Positions 39,601 to 50,517 of a stretch of DNA of 64,000 nucleotides are shown here, one piece after another (the first letter of the stretch is position 1; every line of letters begins with the position of its first letter). The position numbers and the translations under genes were made by a program. This DNA is from Anseranas semipalmata (taxonomy: Eukaryota > Chordata > Aves > Anseriformes > Anseranatidae): NCBI GenBank assembly GCA_013399115.1, contig VXAA01006451.1:434001-498000 (forward strand), given 5' to 3'. A model generated the notes under the pieces. The model ran no database searches. It was not told where the DNA came from and was given only the letters and a program-made list of their open reading frames with translations.

Positions 39601-42600
39601 TCCAAAGAACTACCGGCAAACACCATGCATGCATATGACTTTATATGCAGCAGGAGTTACAGCAAGACACAGAGTTCTTTGCTAACATATGGAAGCAATA
39701 CACAAGATGTTTGAAGCTTCAAGCTCTAAGTGATTAAATAACAACTTACCATCTCCGTGGTGCTGGCTGGAGTCAGGAAGAAATCCCTTAAATTCAGAAA
39801 GTAACCCTCCAGTTGTCCAATTAACAGAAGTAAGATAACTCCATCTGCAAACTAGAAGAGGAACAATCTGAATATTATTTATTATGTGGGCTTTTAGTAA
39901 ATTCCTCAGATAAATGCCATCCTAGCGATAAGGGAATTGCAATGGTAGTCTGGCAACCAGAAGGTCCAATGACTCAGCTTCCTCGACCTCATCAACAGTG
40001 AGCTTCATATGTACTTACATATTAGTAAAAATATGACCTTGCAGAAGGACAGCTATTAAAACAATTTGTTCCAGACATGAAGGGACTTCAGACGACCACA
40101 AGCAGCAAACACGTGACTACACTTGTGCCTAGCACCTGAGATTTATGACAAAACCCTCTCCAAACTTCCTTTCTCACAGCTGCCCACCAGGAAAACCCAG
40201 AAGAGCGCTGGAGCATGGCCCCGCTCCTCATCCACGCAGTGTAAATCACAGAGACTGCCACTACACCCAGGGGCTGCGTGACTGAAGCAAAGCTGGACTT
40301 GATGGCCGATTTCTCCCACCGTTACAGTGCACGTGTCTGTGGAAGCAGAGAAAGAAAAAGCCACCAGACAGTGGAGGTGTGTTTAAGCCTCTCTTCACCA
40401 TGCCCAGGGAGGTGCTGAGGTGCCCAACGAGCACTTTTGCAACTTCATGGACTCTAAAGAAGCTCTACGTTCAGAGGATGGGGCTTTGAAATTTAATGAA
40501 AATCAGGCCTGCCTACCCTGAAGCAAATCCAGCATTAAGGATCACTAAACACCAGCAACGAACCTGGCTTTCAGTGTAATTGTCAGAACAAGCCTCATTT
40601 CCATCCTGACAGAAAGGGAATTTGGGAGTTCAGCGGACTCTGAAAATTGCTCCCTGTAGCATTACAAGGACCACACAGTGTTCGATACAATGCTATATTT
40701 TTCCATTACTTATTAGCTTCAGAAACTTCAGAGACTGAAGCCTGATATCTTAACCTGAAGCTAGATATAATTGTTATGTTGCCAAGTTTAAAATTGCTAC
40801 AACAAAAAGGAGGAATCCTAATGGCGAGAGGAAACACTCAAATAAATGACAAAACATGTTGACATATGGCTCAGAGCAGGCTACCTGAGATTCCATGTCT
40901 TTCACATTTAATCCTAATTTTCCAACATGCTGGTTGACAAATTGCAAAAATACCTAAAGAAAAAAGAAGGGGAGGAGAGAGGGGAAGAAAAGAGAACTTT
41001 TTTCAGTGAAGTCATGAATTATGTTTTACCCTACAGATTTTGATGCCTATTAAAAAATAAATACATAAATTACCTTTTTTACATCATCCAGTCTATCTGG
41101 AGCACGACTAAATAATTCATCAAAGGCGTCATCCGCTGTATCAAAACAACAGTAATTGGTATTATTTGGAATAACTGTCAGATCAGAGGTTTAAGATGGC
41201 TTGAGAAGGAGAAAGCTGTTCACACCTTATAAGCCAGGGAGGAAAAAAAGTTGTAGGCAGAAGGGGAAAAATCCTGCTTTTGGATTTAACACAGGACAGG
41301 GGTAGGGGCTTCCCTGTAGCCTGATTATATCTGTAAAAAACAATTTGTTTCATTCAGCTCTGCAATTTTCGCCTGCAGAGTTCTCAAGATCTGTGCTGCA
41401 CCAGTTCTGGCAGCAAAACTAAATGGGGAATGGGTTTCTACAGTGCAGGAAAGCAAACGCAGCCTTGTTTAAGGAAGGTTCCTCCTAAAAGCCAGCAACA
41501 AAGAAGCCTCTGCTGTGAAGGAGCTTCACTGGGTTTGCCCTCCCTCCCTGTTAGGGTGCTGCTGCAGGAGCGCTGTTAGGAAACAGGTGGATCCGGCACA
41601 GCTCCAAGCCACAGTCTGCAACCTGCGACAGTCTCGCAAACTAGAGAGCCCTCTTCTGGAGCCACGCTCTGGGACTTCTGTCTTTCTTTGTCAAGCAAGC
41701 TGTGTTAAAAATAGACAGAGACAGCATTCTGAAGAGTGAATTTCAAATTTCTCTTTCCAGCAGAACCAGCCCACTGGAAGAAATACCCAATTACAGGTTT
41801 TTTTTCCACTATTTCAGCCCACACTAGAGGCCACTCAGGGGAGTAAGTGATAAATATGTATTAAATGATACATTTTGCACCTCTGCAAAGGATGAAAATG
41901 CTAACATAAAGGGCACAGAGGAGAATTAAAACAGTTGCACTGATTCACTGGGGATGGAACGTGTTCCTTTGCAGAAAGGAGTAGCAGCTCATGGTGTGCC
42001 AACCAAAAGCCTCACACCAAAGCTTGAGTAGTGCCCAGACCTTCTACAGGCTCTGCACACATGGGCATTTTTCAGCTCAGGTGTTTCACGCCCCTCACAA
42101 GCCCTAAGGGTAAAATCTCCAGGGAGGCTGCTTGTTCCACTGAGCTGCCACCCATAACCAAGCACCAGCAGATTCCAGAATCTCATCTGCAAGCTGCAGA
42201 AAGGAAATGACATTGGAACTATTTATGGGCAATGAAAAGCACAGTTCTCATGGCACTGTGCTCGTAAGTAGTTCCAACAGAGAGAATGAGATCAGTGCAC
42301 GCTGATTATTTCTTTTAATTCGAGGCATACTTTGTCCCCCAGCCAGGACTTCTCTGCCGGGTCATTAACCCACTGTATCATTCCCTGTCTCGCATCCCAT
42401 CCATATTGCCTGCAACCCACGGGCAAAGCGACCACCCCACTTCCAAGCTATATATATATATTGTGCTTATCTGAACAGACTTTAACAGAAGACATTTGGA
42501 GAAAAATGCTAGGAGAAATCCATGAATCTCCACTAACGGTAGTGGGAACATACTGATTTTATCATGAAGTAAAAATGGATCAGAATTTGGGACATAATAG

Positions 42601-45600
42601 AGCAACGCTGAATTTGGCATTGCCGGTACTTACTTGACTGCTCTTCCAAGTTCTCTCTAGACATGCAATAAAAAGAAAGAATTAGAAAAAGCATTTGGCA
42701 GAACTAATCTTATTCATAAGCAAAGCTTATCTGGGCCATCAGGCATCTTGTAAAGCAGGAGATACAGTACAAAGTGCCATTAACTTTATGTCAGAGTAAC
42801 TTTCCAACAGACGTTTTTAAGGACACTGTATATCTGTGTAGGCACCAGGAAGCATATGAGATTTTAACTAGCCCAATGAACATTTATTTTATAAGCACTA
42901 TCCATAATATCCTCTTGCAATAAGCTGCTCATGATACTAGAATTTGAAGATGTTCTAGCATATAAAAGACGATAGTAGGAAAATCTGTTTCTAGTTCTTG
43001 GAATGATCTCTGTATTTTCTTGGTGTATAAATGGTATCCTACTAAACTCCTTTAATAATCACAGCACCTCACAAACTCTGCAAGCTCAAACCTTATTTCT
43101 TCAACAGTAAAATAAGGACAAAGCTGCCTCCTTTCTCTTAATTTATGGACACGACAGCAATAAATTAATAGTAGATTTAAACTACTGTGACTTTATAAAA
43201 TTTCATGTTTACTCAGGGACATGTAAATTTACAGTACTGGCTATTTATCACTATATTTGTTACTATATTCCACAGTAATAACAACCTCAGAAATACTCAT
43301 ATGCATTCTTTTAGAGAAGTTTAAATAAAGAGTAGAACAGGAGGGTATTATATCATAATACTCAATCTGAAGAGGAAAGTAAAAGAAAGGAAAGAAATTG
43401 GAAACAGTTCACATGCACACGTATGCCTGGTTTCATGATTTTTGTCATCATCATGATCTCAGCTATTTTTTCTAAGGAGGAAAACACCCACAGTATTTCC
43501 TTCCTGACTGACAGTGTACAAACCAGATATATCCCCTCTTACTTGCTTCCTGTGATATATTCCAATGCACTTGTCGTCTTTAATCCTTTGGAGGTGTTCT
43601 GTTAAACAGAAAATAAGTATTTTTGGTTTAGTTGCACAAAAAAATCTGAAAGCATGAACTGTTTGCCACCTTAAATGATTACCAGAGAGCATTTATTCAA
43701 GCAGTCCAGCACAATTAGTACAGGCACTTTGAGAGGTTGCTGCTCCCTTCTGCTCTCTTCACTTTTCAACGAGAAATGACTTGTTTCCCCATCAGAGGAA
43801 GCCAAAGGAAAAGCACGTGGTCCCTTGGCTGGTGAAGTTCAGAGGCTGACGTGTTCGCTTGGAGCCTTGATGAACACAATAAGCTGTTTTGGGCAGGCAG
43901 TGATTTCCTTGCGCACCTCCCTGCATTAAGTGCTCTTCAGTTTTACAGCACTGGAGAAAGTCACCTCTGCCTTATGATGACCTCACTCCATAGCCTGCCA
44001 CCCATCGACGAATCCTCTTGCAGAGGACTTAGGTTTGGTGCGTTTGTTGGATTTAGGATGGCAATTCTCACTATTTCTGAAGGTACTTTAGGCCTTTGTT
44101 TATTTTCTTGTACCTTTTCTCCTCTGTATACATCATCTTCCTCAACATTTTCCCCATCCTGCCCTAAGACACTTTCTCCATCCCCTCTTCTGAGCCTGTG
44201 TCTCATGGGCTCTCCTCACTTTTCACCTAACAATTATCGTTCTTTTGGGTGCATTAATTTCTCTTATGAAGAACCAGCTCACCACCATAACCCCATCATC
44301 TTTGTTGCTACTCCTCTCTCTCTCTCAGGGCTAATATTCACTGCTGATGCTGCAGTTTCATAGATAATCCCTCCCGATTTTTGCACAACTGAGGCACTTG
44401 CAGCCACACAGGGCACTAGAAGGAGGGCTCCTTTCTGAAGAGTCTGACTTTTCATTGATTAGATGGATCCACGTGACAGGAGCATCTGACCATGGCACAG
44501 CAACAAGCAATTAGAATCCAATTAGAAATCAGAGGGTCTACTTGTGCCTAAGTGCTAGGCTGGGACAGGACCCCAGAAGAGGCTGTCCCTGCTGGACACT
44601 TTGAAACCTCCTGAAGTGAAATCTGTAGCTTAAGTACACGCATGGTCCCAGTTTCAGTTATGATCCTCCTAAGAGGAAAAGTGCTAGGTAATGCCATACA
44701 GTGTGCAGGGCTCCCAACATGACTGAATTGCAACCATACTGTTAAGACTGTGACACAGTGGTGCTAATTTTTGCAACTGTATCCGAAATTGTGGGCTATT
44801 TGATGTTCTCCTAGAGTCCAAGAGCTGACTTAAAGAAACACAACAGAGGAAGAAAGCATGTAGATCTCAGCTTGCAGAGAAAAATACCAAAATGTGACCC
44901 CAATGAACAGTAAAGACTCCCTTCCCATACAGAAATAAATCCTCAGCATTAAACCAATTTCACGATCAAAGAATGCAGGCTTCTATTTTAAAACACTTAG
45001 AGATAGCAGCAGCAGAATTTCTTCTTTTTCTTCTTTACAGAGATCAACAGCTGTTTTCAGTTTGGACCATTCGTTTTTGGATCAAGGAGAAAGAACAGCA
45101 TAGTGTTTCTATCCTTTTAAAGTTACAGCATCTGAACCGAGCACAAAGTGATGCTCTGGTCATTAAATTAAAAGGCATAGTTCACAGAAAAAAAAAGTCT
45201 CTCTTTTCCAGATGCACACACATTTCTCCCTAATTCTAAGCAAACTAAGTCTTGTGGAAGGCCTCTAGGATCTTCAGTGACAAATATTAAAAATATAATT
45301 ACCTCAATGGTGATTGTTTCCACTTGAACATTTGGAGGAATAGCCAGACTGGGTTGGAAGTGCTTTGCTATTGCGACCAGAAGATGCAGTGTACTCAGTA
45401 AGTCCTTTGTTAAGATAGCTATTCAGTGTAAAGAAAGAAAACAACATTTAGTGTGCAAAACAATTAAACCTCACTGTAATATCCTAAGTAATATCCCTGT
45501 GCAGAGCATCCCGGAGTCATGGAGGACCATAGCACAGACACAGGTGGGACATCAAATTGGGGTTTATATCACATGACGATTCAGCAATATCACATCTTAA

Positions 45601-48600
45601 AAGTCCTTTTTGTGAGACATACACAAAGATGCTGAGGGTTGTTAAGCCACAATCCTAGAGGACAGAGTTGCACCCAGTCAGGGTCAGATATTCCTGTCTC
45701 ACTTGTGATTCAACTAGTAATTGCAAATAGGTCGTTTCATTACTGCTCTGGCACCCCTTTGCCTCACAGCAGCCTTATAGCAGGGAAGCCCTGGGATAGA
45801 TAATTTTGTCCCATTTCACTTCTGCACCTACATTCCACACTCCATTTCAGCTGACTTTCTTCCAGGTGCAAACACTTAGCCACAGCTTCCAGAATCACAG
45901 AGAGTTTCTGCCGCTGTTTTTTTTCTGTTAATGCGATCTTGTCAACATCCAGCTTGAGAGATCCTAGGTTTTCTTTGACAGAGAACCCACGTGAAGAAGG
46001 ATGCATTTAACACCACCATAGAGAGAAAAATAAAATAAAATAAAATCATAGCAAAGCACACAAAGTCTTGTTTTAAATGCCCAATACCATTTAATAGCTT
46101 CCACAGCACAGACCCACGACCCACAGGTGTATGCCTTGTTAATCTCCTGCACTCTCTGAAAGCCTCAGTAAAATCAGTGAAGTTCTGCAAATGGGGGAGG
46201 ACTCAGCTCATTCCTTACAGCAGCATCCCCCATCCCCAGCACTTCACATCGCTCCTTTTCCTAGTGGAAGCTACAGGAATCCAACGAGTGAATCTTTCCT
46301 GTGGATACTGCACAAAGGCCATACCAACTCACATATATAGAAGAAATCCCAGCTCATTGCTCAGGCGAGTAAACTATGAAAATAAGCCAATCCAATTCAC
46401 ACTGCTGTCTTCAGCCTTGGGAAAAAGGAGATATGATTTGAAAGGCATCCCCAAAGAGAGTGAAAGGAGAAAGAGAAACAAAGCGGGGACAGGAGAGATG
46501 GAGAAACAGAAATGGATCAAGAGGCTGTTCCAAGAGGTCACACCTTTAATAAAAGCACCTTGTAGTATACAGAGTCTCTTAGATTTTCATCAGTTCATCA
46601 GTTCCAGCTCACTGTATTAGACCTGGAACTTTCTCCTTTCTTCTTCGTCTTTTTTTGTTTAAGCCACAAAACATATAAATCATAGTGCTGATCTCATCCA
46701 ATGTTTCTGGTAGCATCACAAGTCACTTTTGTGCTCATGGCTTATGAAGTCCTCCCTCCCTTCAGAAGCACTGTAATTTCACACTTCCATGTTAACCTTT
46801 ATATTATATTAACTAGCAGCTAGAAAGACTTTCTGAGAAGAAAAATAATTGTATAAAACAATAGTGGATCATCAGGCATTTGTTCAGAATTGCCATTATC
46901 ACAACTTGTTCATAGCTTTGTCCATTCAAGAGGATGTTTATTCTTTCTTCAGAAAGTTCCTCCCTGATTTATTTGCAAGCTCAACTCAAAGAAGCAGCTT
47001 ACCCAAGAGATGATGAAGTACCAGCCCATCGTACAGATCTTCTTCCAGACTTTTAACTACTATGTGCTCCTGTTTCAGAGTCGTGTTAATCCAGTCAATC
47101 AGTAACTGTGGAGGAAAACAAAGCAGCTGACAATTATACCCTTGTTGTTTGGACAAGTCCTCAGCGCTATGCTGTGTTTCACTTCTTTCTTCAGTCCCTT
47201 ATCTTACATCTCGTTATACCTGCAACCTCCACTTTCTCCGTGCTTCCTGGCTGTTTTTTAAACAAATGGAAAGTTAAGTGGCAGTTAGTTCTCCCTAATA
47301 ATACAAGGCTCACTGGCCAATTTTGGGCAAATTTTTAAGTGAGAGAGATACCTCACAAGTTATATTCCTAGGAATTTTGTAGAAATAGATAAACGGGTAG
47401 AGAAGCAGACCCTATTCCCAATTCTGTTAGGGAAAAGGCTGCAGAGTAGACTTCCCACCCCCTGCCTTTATTAGACATGAAAGAATTCAAACACATAAAA
47501 AAGTTTGTAGGAAAAGAGGCTTCACTCATTCTGTGGGTTGTTTCCTACATGCAGGAGACCAAAGGAGCTCCTCGGCACTTCTCCAAGCACCTTCTTTACC
47601 CACACATGCTAATATAAAGGGAAGAGGATCTGCTAAAGCAGAACTGAAAAGCAGCAGCCCCAGCTGGCTGTTAATAAGAATCTCTTGAAAAGGGAAGAGT
47701 ATTGCTCGTATTACTATTGTTATTGCTGCAAGTGAGCAATTCAAGTTTGTTGTATGGTTAATATCCTCCTTACTTGCTGTAAACAGAAGAGAGAATTTAT
47801 AGCAGGTCCCTGTAAGTCAGCCAACAGTAACAAAAATATAAGAAACAGTTTGTAAAAATACAAAATAAATCTCTGAGATGCTTGAAACTGCATGAGAAAA
47901 AAATGCCTAGCTCGGGCACTTCCCTGAACTAAGGAGCATGTGTAGCATACTTCCTCAATTAAGAAGTAACCATCATTTTCTAAAGCAGAAAGTTGTGCTC
48001 CTCTGCTACTGCTTGCCAGGTTAAGATCTGGTGATGCTGTAGATATGCAAGGGATAGACCTGTACCCCAAGTGTCATGGTACAGGCAAATGGAAGTCAGA
48101 AAAGCTGAAAGTACTGCTAAGTATGGATGTGTGAGATTCCTCGCTGGCTACCTCAGCTCTTCACAGCCATGGCCACAGCCTGCAGCTCAGACAACTCTTT
48201 CAAGTCCAGTTATTGGGGCCCTGCTCAGCTGTAGAGAAGAGTTGTGTCTAAAAATGAGGAAATCAGAAAAGGAGAAAAGGAATACTTAAAGATATTTGCT
48301 ACTGGCTTCTAAACGTAATCATGTTCTCTTTTACACGCTGTTCGATATTTATGGTAACTACAGGGAGCCATTTCACATTTCCTAGTTTCCCAAAGCCCTT
48401 CAAAACAAAAGTGCAACGCAACACAGTCGTTTTCCCAAGTGAGTTTCTTTGCTTCTCTTATTCTTCTCTTGAAGGTAACTCCATGTCCCCCCTCCACTCC
48501 AACCTCTTCCCCGAAGGAGCCAGGAACTCTTCAGATCAAGAAGGCAAGCAGTGGCACTGATGGGCACCCATAGGATTCACTCCTTTCGGTCCCAATTTCC

Positions 48601-50517
48601 ACCTCCCCACCTTCCACACAGGGGAAGTTAGACAATGAAAAACACTCTTTCAGGAGTCCCTGAGAGGAAATGGATTAAGCACTGAAGCTCACAGAAATCT
48701 TCATATAGCAAGGAAATCTCTTCATTTTTGGCAGTCTGGAAAGAACAAATTCAGTGTCTCTGTAGACAACATAATTGCATTTTGCAGCACCACCTTTCAG
48801 ATTTTCTCTTTCATATAAAAACATTGTGAAAGCCTGACACAAAAATTAAATCTTTTTGATCAAATGTGCATGAAGGTTTAAGAAAACGTAATATAGAAGC
48901 ACACGTATTTATGGATTTATGAATGCCATATAACACACACATCAGCACAAAGCCTAAGCTTGTTTTCACAATATTTATAACACTTTTAGTATCTCCATAA
49001 TGCAAGAAATGCCGGTCTCATAAGAGACACGCCACTTTTCTTCCAGGAAATTTCAGTATGTTAGCCTTTCCCTGGGCTATGCCATTAGAAAAACACGGTG
49101 ATTGAATGCACAGGGTGAATTTTCAAAATTACTTGGAAATAAAGCACTTTCCTGTGAAATAGGATTCATCCTTCACAGCTACCTCAAGCAGACAATGAAC
49201 CGCACAACTGCTTGAAGGCTTTTCTCCTGGATTCCAGTGGTGACTTGCACACCCTCATCCCTTCTGACTGCTCCGTCTTATCCTCATCAGGCTGCACCAC
49301 AGCTTGCCCCAAGCTGGCGGCCACTGGCGACCGGCAGACATGAGGCAGAGGACAAGAGAGAAGACTGCCGCTGATCAGCACAGCAATCCCACAGCCTGTT
49401 ATCGTGGGATCAGGAGAGCCAACCTGCATGTATCCAAACATCTCCCATTAGTCACAGCAAGTGTTGACATGGATTTGCTTTCAATTGCAGCCAGCTGTCC
49501 CTGTTGGATTCCCATTGCCATTACGGTATTGATACAGTGAAGTAGCAACCAGGTACTTCTGGTGTGACTCATCCACACGTCCCAAGTTACAAGAGATGTC
49601 ACGTATGAAGCTCAGATTTTAAACGTACCCTCTACTTTACACACAGCAGTGACCACTCTGGTGGGATGTCAGCACTCAAAGCTTGGTGTCATACTTGGCA
49701 AAAGCCCTGGCTCCCTTGTGTGCGGCCCAAGTGCCAGCACCAGGACGCATCCACGTCCTCAGAGAGCATGGGACTGGGGCCAAGGAACTGGATAATTTAC
49801 ATGGCAGAGCAACAACACAGCAGGTTACAGCAACCTGAAGTGAGGGTTAAGAGCTAAAGTAAAAGAAATGGTACCAGTTTTAATTCCTCCAATTTGGGAT
49901 TGTTGCTTGAGGTGGGTTTTATGAGCTTCCTCTTCTCTCCTATGAAAGGAAGCAAACAAGATCCATTACAATTATCAGACATGACTCAAGTTTTCTGTAA
50001 AATCTGCTATTGGTTTTACATTATCCAGTATCACTAATTGACATACGTAGAAACTGTCATTTTTTATTTGAACTGATACCCTGTGAGGAAGAAAATGGTT
50101 TATCAGATTATTACGACTGCTATCAGAAATTGTTTCAATGTAATTCATATCAAGAAGATCTAGAAGGACAATTCTGGAAACTAAACAAACAAACTGGGGC
50201 ATACTCATGTATGAAATTTAAATTTCAGTTAAAGGATCAGCTAGGACTTGTGTTGCTTCTTCATGAGCTGCCTTAAGAGAGTGAGAGGCCAAATTAACCA
50301 CACAGACTTTACTTGTTGCTGATAAAGCCACAGGACTACTGCTGAAAAGTACACAATTCATTTGTAGTGCAAGTGTTCTGCTTAGCAATTCAGGTCATTC
50401 TTTGGACCTTCTTCTGTCCTTGTTCACAAATTACGTACCTGGAGTGATGACATTCTCAACAAGGAATTGATCAAGGGCAGCAGGCTGTGTAAACGCATTT
50501 AAGAAGTCTGGATCCAT
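33605..50517 (-). CDS. PARVG: Gamma-parvin gene, complete coding region in 12 exons
   Basis: Gamma-parvin is an actin-linked adaptor at integrin adhesions. In the family it binds ILK through its second calponin-homology (CH) domain and so joins the ILK-PINCH-parvin complex; in mammals it is mainly expressed in blood cells. Coding exons, in transcript order: 50517-50439, 49939-49875, 47105-47003, 45963-45832, 45418-45303, 43598-43543, 42656-42634, 41135-41074, 40953-40885, 39851-39750, 35710-35638, 33684-33605. They total 960 bases (319 residues plus stop), close to the roughly 330 of human PARVG. Every junction has GT-AG ends and keeps the frame. CH1 spans about residues 45-150 and CH2 about 205-315, with a short linker. 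Similarity to PARVG rather than PARVA or PARVB is clear in CH1 (residues ending LKWSVE) and in the start MDPDFLNAF, compared with human MEPEFL. The start codon has A at -3 and G at +4. PARVB directly upstream in the same orientation supports the identity by synteny. Poly(A) site not certain. Confidence 0.95.
33685..35637 (-). other. PARVG: PARVG intron between coding exons 11 and 12
   Basis: 1953 bases. Contains the perfect inverted repeat at 34871-34905; otherwise featureless. Confidence 0.85.
34871..34905. repeat. Perfect 14-bp inverted repeat with 7-base loop
   Basis: Left arm gcacaagagagagc (34871-34884), loop of 7, right arm gctctctcttgtgc (34892-34905). It lies in the last PARVG intron. 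Either strand could fold into a stable hairpin. Confidence 0.95.
35638..35710 (-). CDS. PARVG: PARVG coding exon 11, CH2
   Basis: 73 bases encoding LHNVNLALDLLTDGGLLNFS and VNSE (residues 270-293), plus one base of Asp 294. It matches human LHNVTLALELLKDEGLLSC-V-PE. Acceptor ctctctctcaacag, donor GAAG|gtgagt. The intron before it is the longest in the coding region (4.0 kb). Confidence 0.94.
36511..36649 (-). mobile_element. CR1 3' tail fragment
   Basis: Begins with three copies of the 8-bp CR1 terminal unit (aatcacag) and continues ttcaggttggaagagacctc and tagtccaacc, the antisense CR1 tail. It lies within the 4-kb PARVG intron between coding exons 10 and 11. It is followed by a short imperfect repeat of gaagtaacaaga to about 36692. 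Confidence 0.92.
37983..38004. repeat. Poly(T) tract, 22 bases
   Basis: Uninterrupted T22 in the large PARVG intron. On the PARVG strand it is poly(A). No retrocopy was recognised beside it. Confidence 0.9.
39750..39851 (-). CDS. PARVG: PARVG coding exon 10, CH2 core
   Basis: 102 bases, phase 0 at both ends: FADGVILLLLIGQLEGYF then LNLRDFFLTPASTTEM (residues 236-269). The FADGV and L-G-LEG-F motifs, then the FxLTP segment, belong to the CH2 surface that in the family contacts ILK and paxillin LD motifs. Acceptor cttctag, donor GATG|gtaagt. Confidence 0.95.
40885..40953 (-). CDS. PARVG: PARVG coding exon 9, CH2 first helices
   Basis: 69 bases, phase 0 at both ends: VFLQFVNQHVGKLGLNVKDM followed by ESQ (residues 213-235). 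The FVNQ-L-KL-L-V-D-E-Q pattern is the parvin CH2 signature. Acceptor ttttctttag, donor TCAG|gtagcc. Only a 120-base intron separates it from exon 8, the shortest in the gene. Confidence 0.94.
41074..41135 (-). CDS. PARVG: PARVG coding exon 8, start of CH2 region
   Basis: 62 bases encoding (T)DDAFDELFSRAPDRLDDVKK (residues 192-212). The DAFDELF motif is shared by all parvins just before CH2 (human PARVG has KDVFDELFKLAPEKV). Acceptor ttttgatacag, donor AAAG|gtaatt; ends in phase 0. Confidence 0.93.
42634..42656 (-). CDS. PARVG: PARVG coding exon 7, 23-base microexon
   Basis: 23 bases that complete Lys 184 and encode ENLEEQS, ending with one base of Thr 192. Acceptor ttgcatgtctag, donor TCAA|gtaagt, a near-consensus donor. 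It is needed to keep phase between exon 6 (leaves two bases) and exon 8 (needs two bases). It sits in the acidic CH1-CH2 linker. No better candidate for this position was seen, but so short an exon cannot be proven by similarity. Confidence 0.75.
43543..43598 (-). CDS. PARVG: PARVG coding exon 6, interdomain linker
   Basis: 56 bases encoding NTSKGLKTTSALEYITGS (residues 166-183) and two bases of a Lys codon. It corresponds to the human linker around STKSGLKSEKLVEQLTEYS. Acceptor ctgtttaacag, donor GCAA|gtaaga. The linker diverges faster than the CH domains, so the assignment rests on position, phase and the SKGLK match. Confidence 0.85.
45303..45418 (-). CDS. PARVG: PARVG coding exon 5, end of CH1
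   Basis: 116 bases. After completing Ser 127 it reads ILTKDLLSTLHLLVAIAKHF and then QPSLAIPPNVQVETITIE (to residue 165). This closes CH1, and the FQP-L--P-NVQVE-ITIE run is characteristic of gamma-parvin. Acceptor ctgaatag, donor TGAG|gtaatt; ends in phase 0. Confidence 0.93.
45832..45963 (-). CDS. PARVG: PARVG coding exon 4, middle of CH1
   Basis: 132 bases encoding GSLKLDVDKIALTEKKQRQK followed by LSVILEAVAKCLHLEESQ and LKWSVE (residues 83-126), plus one base of Ser 127. The LEAV and KWSVE motifs match PARVG better than PARVB, which has LRPHGW-type residues here. The acceptor aaaacctag has a weak pyrimidine tract, but phase and homology fix the boundary. Donor GAAT|gtaggt. Confidence 0.92.
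47003..47105 (-). CDS. PARVG: PARVG coding exon 3, start of CH1
   Basis: 103 bases beginning LLIDWINTTLKQEHIVV and continuing SLEEDLYDGLVLHHLL (residues 49-82), plus one base of Gly 83. This is the first part of calponin-homology domain 1, with the conserved acidic SLEEDL and DG-VL-HL motifs of parvins. Acceptor cctccacag, donor TTGG|gtaagc. Confidence 0.93.
49875..49939 (-). CDS. PARVG: PARVG coding exon 2
   Basis: 65 bases encoding GEKRKLIKPTSSNNPKLEEL plus KL (residues 27-48). It aligns with the human PARVG stretch around KKKYLPPTSRKDPKFEEL, the basic segment before CH1. Acceptor tttcatag, donor ACTG|gtacca. Ends in phase 0. Confidence 0.9.
50439..50517 (-). CDS. PARVG: PARVG coding exon 1 (start codon)
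   Basis: Encodes residues 1-26, beginning MDPDFLNAF and ending ENVITP, then the first base of a Gly codon. The donor CCAG|gtacgt is good. The ATG at 50517 is preceded by ACA and followed by G, a favourable context. Fifteen untranslated bases (50518-50532) precede it, then a strong acceptor with a long pyrimidine tract ending ttttaccag, so at least one untranslated exon lies upstream. Confidence 0.9.

Larger units (their letters stand above)
35711..39749 (-). other. PARVG: PARVG intron between coding exons 10 and 11
   Basis: 4039 bases, the longest intron within the coding region. It holds a CR1 tail (36.5 kb) and a T22 tract (38.0 kb). No additional exon is needed, since exon 10 ends and exon 11 begins in phase 0. 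Confidence 0.85.
39852..49874 (-). other. PARVG: PARVG introns between coding exons 2 and 10
   Basis: Intron lengths in transcript order: 2769, 1039, 413, 1704, 886, 1498, 120 and 1033 bases. A TA repeat near 42444-42462 and a plus-strand 170-codon chance frame (43851-44363) are the only notable contents. No recognisable LINE was seen. Confidence 0.8.

Noticed and set aside
43851..44363. 170-codon plus-strand frame inside a PARVG intron
   Set aside because: Serine/proline/leucine-rich low-information sequence, antisense to PARVG. No splice context and no family resemblance; length is within chance for a 64-kb window.
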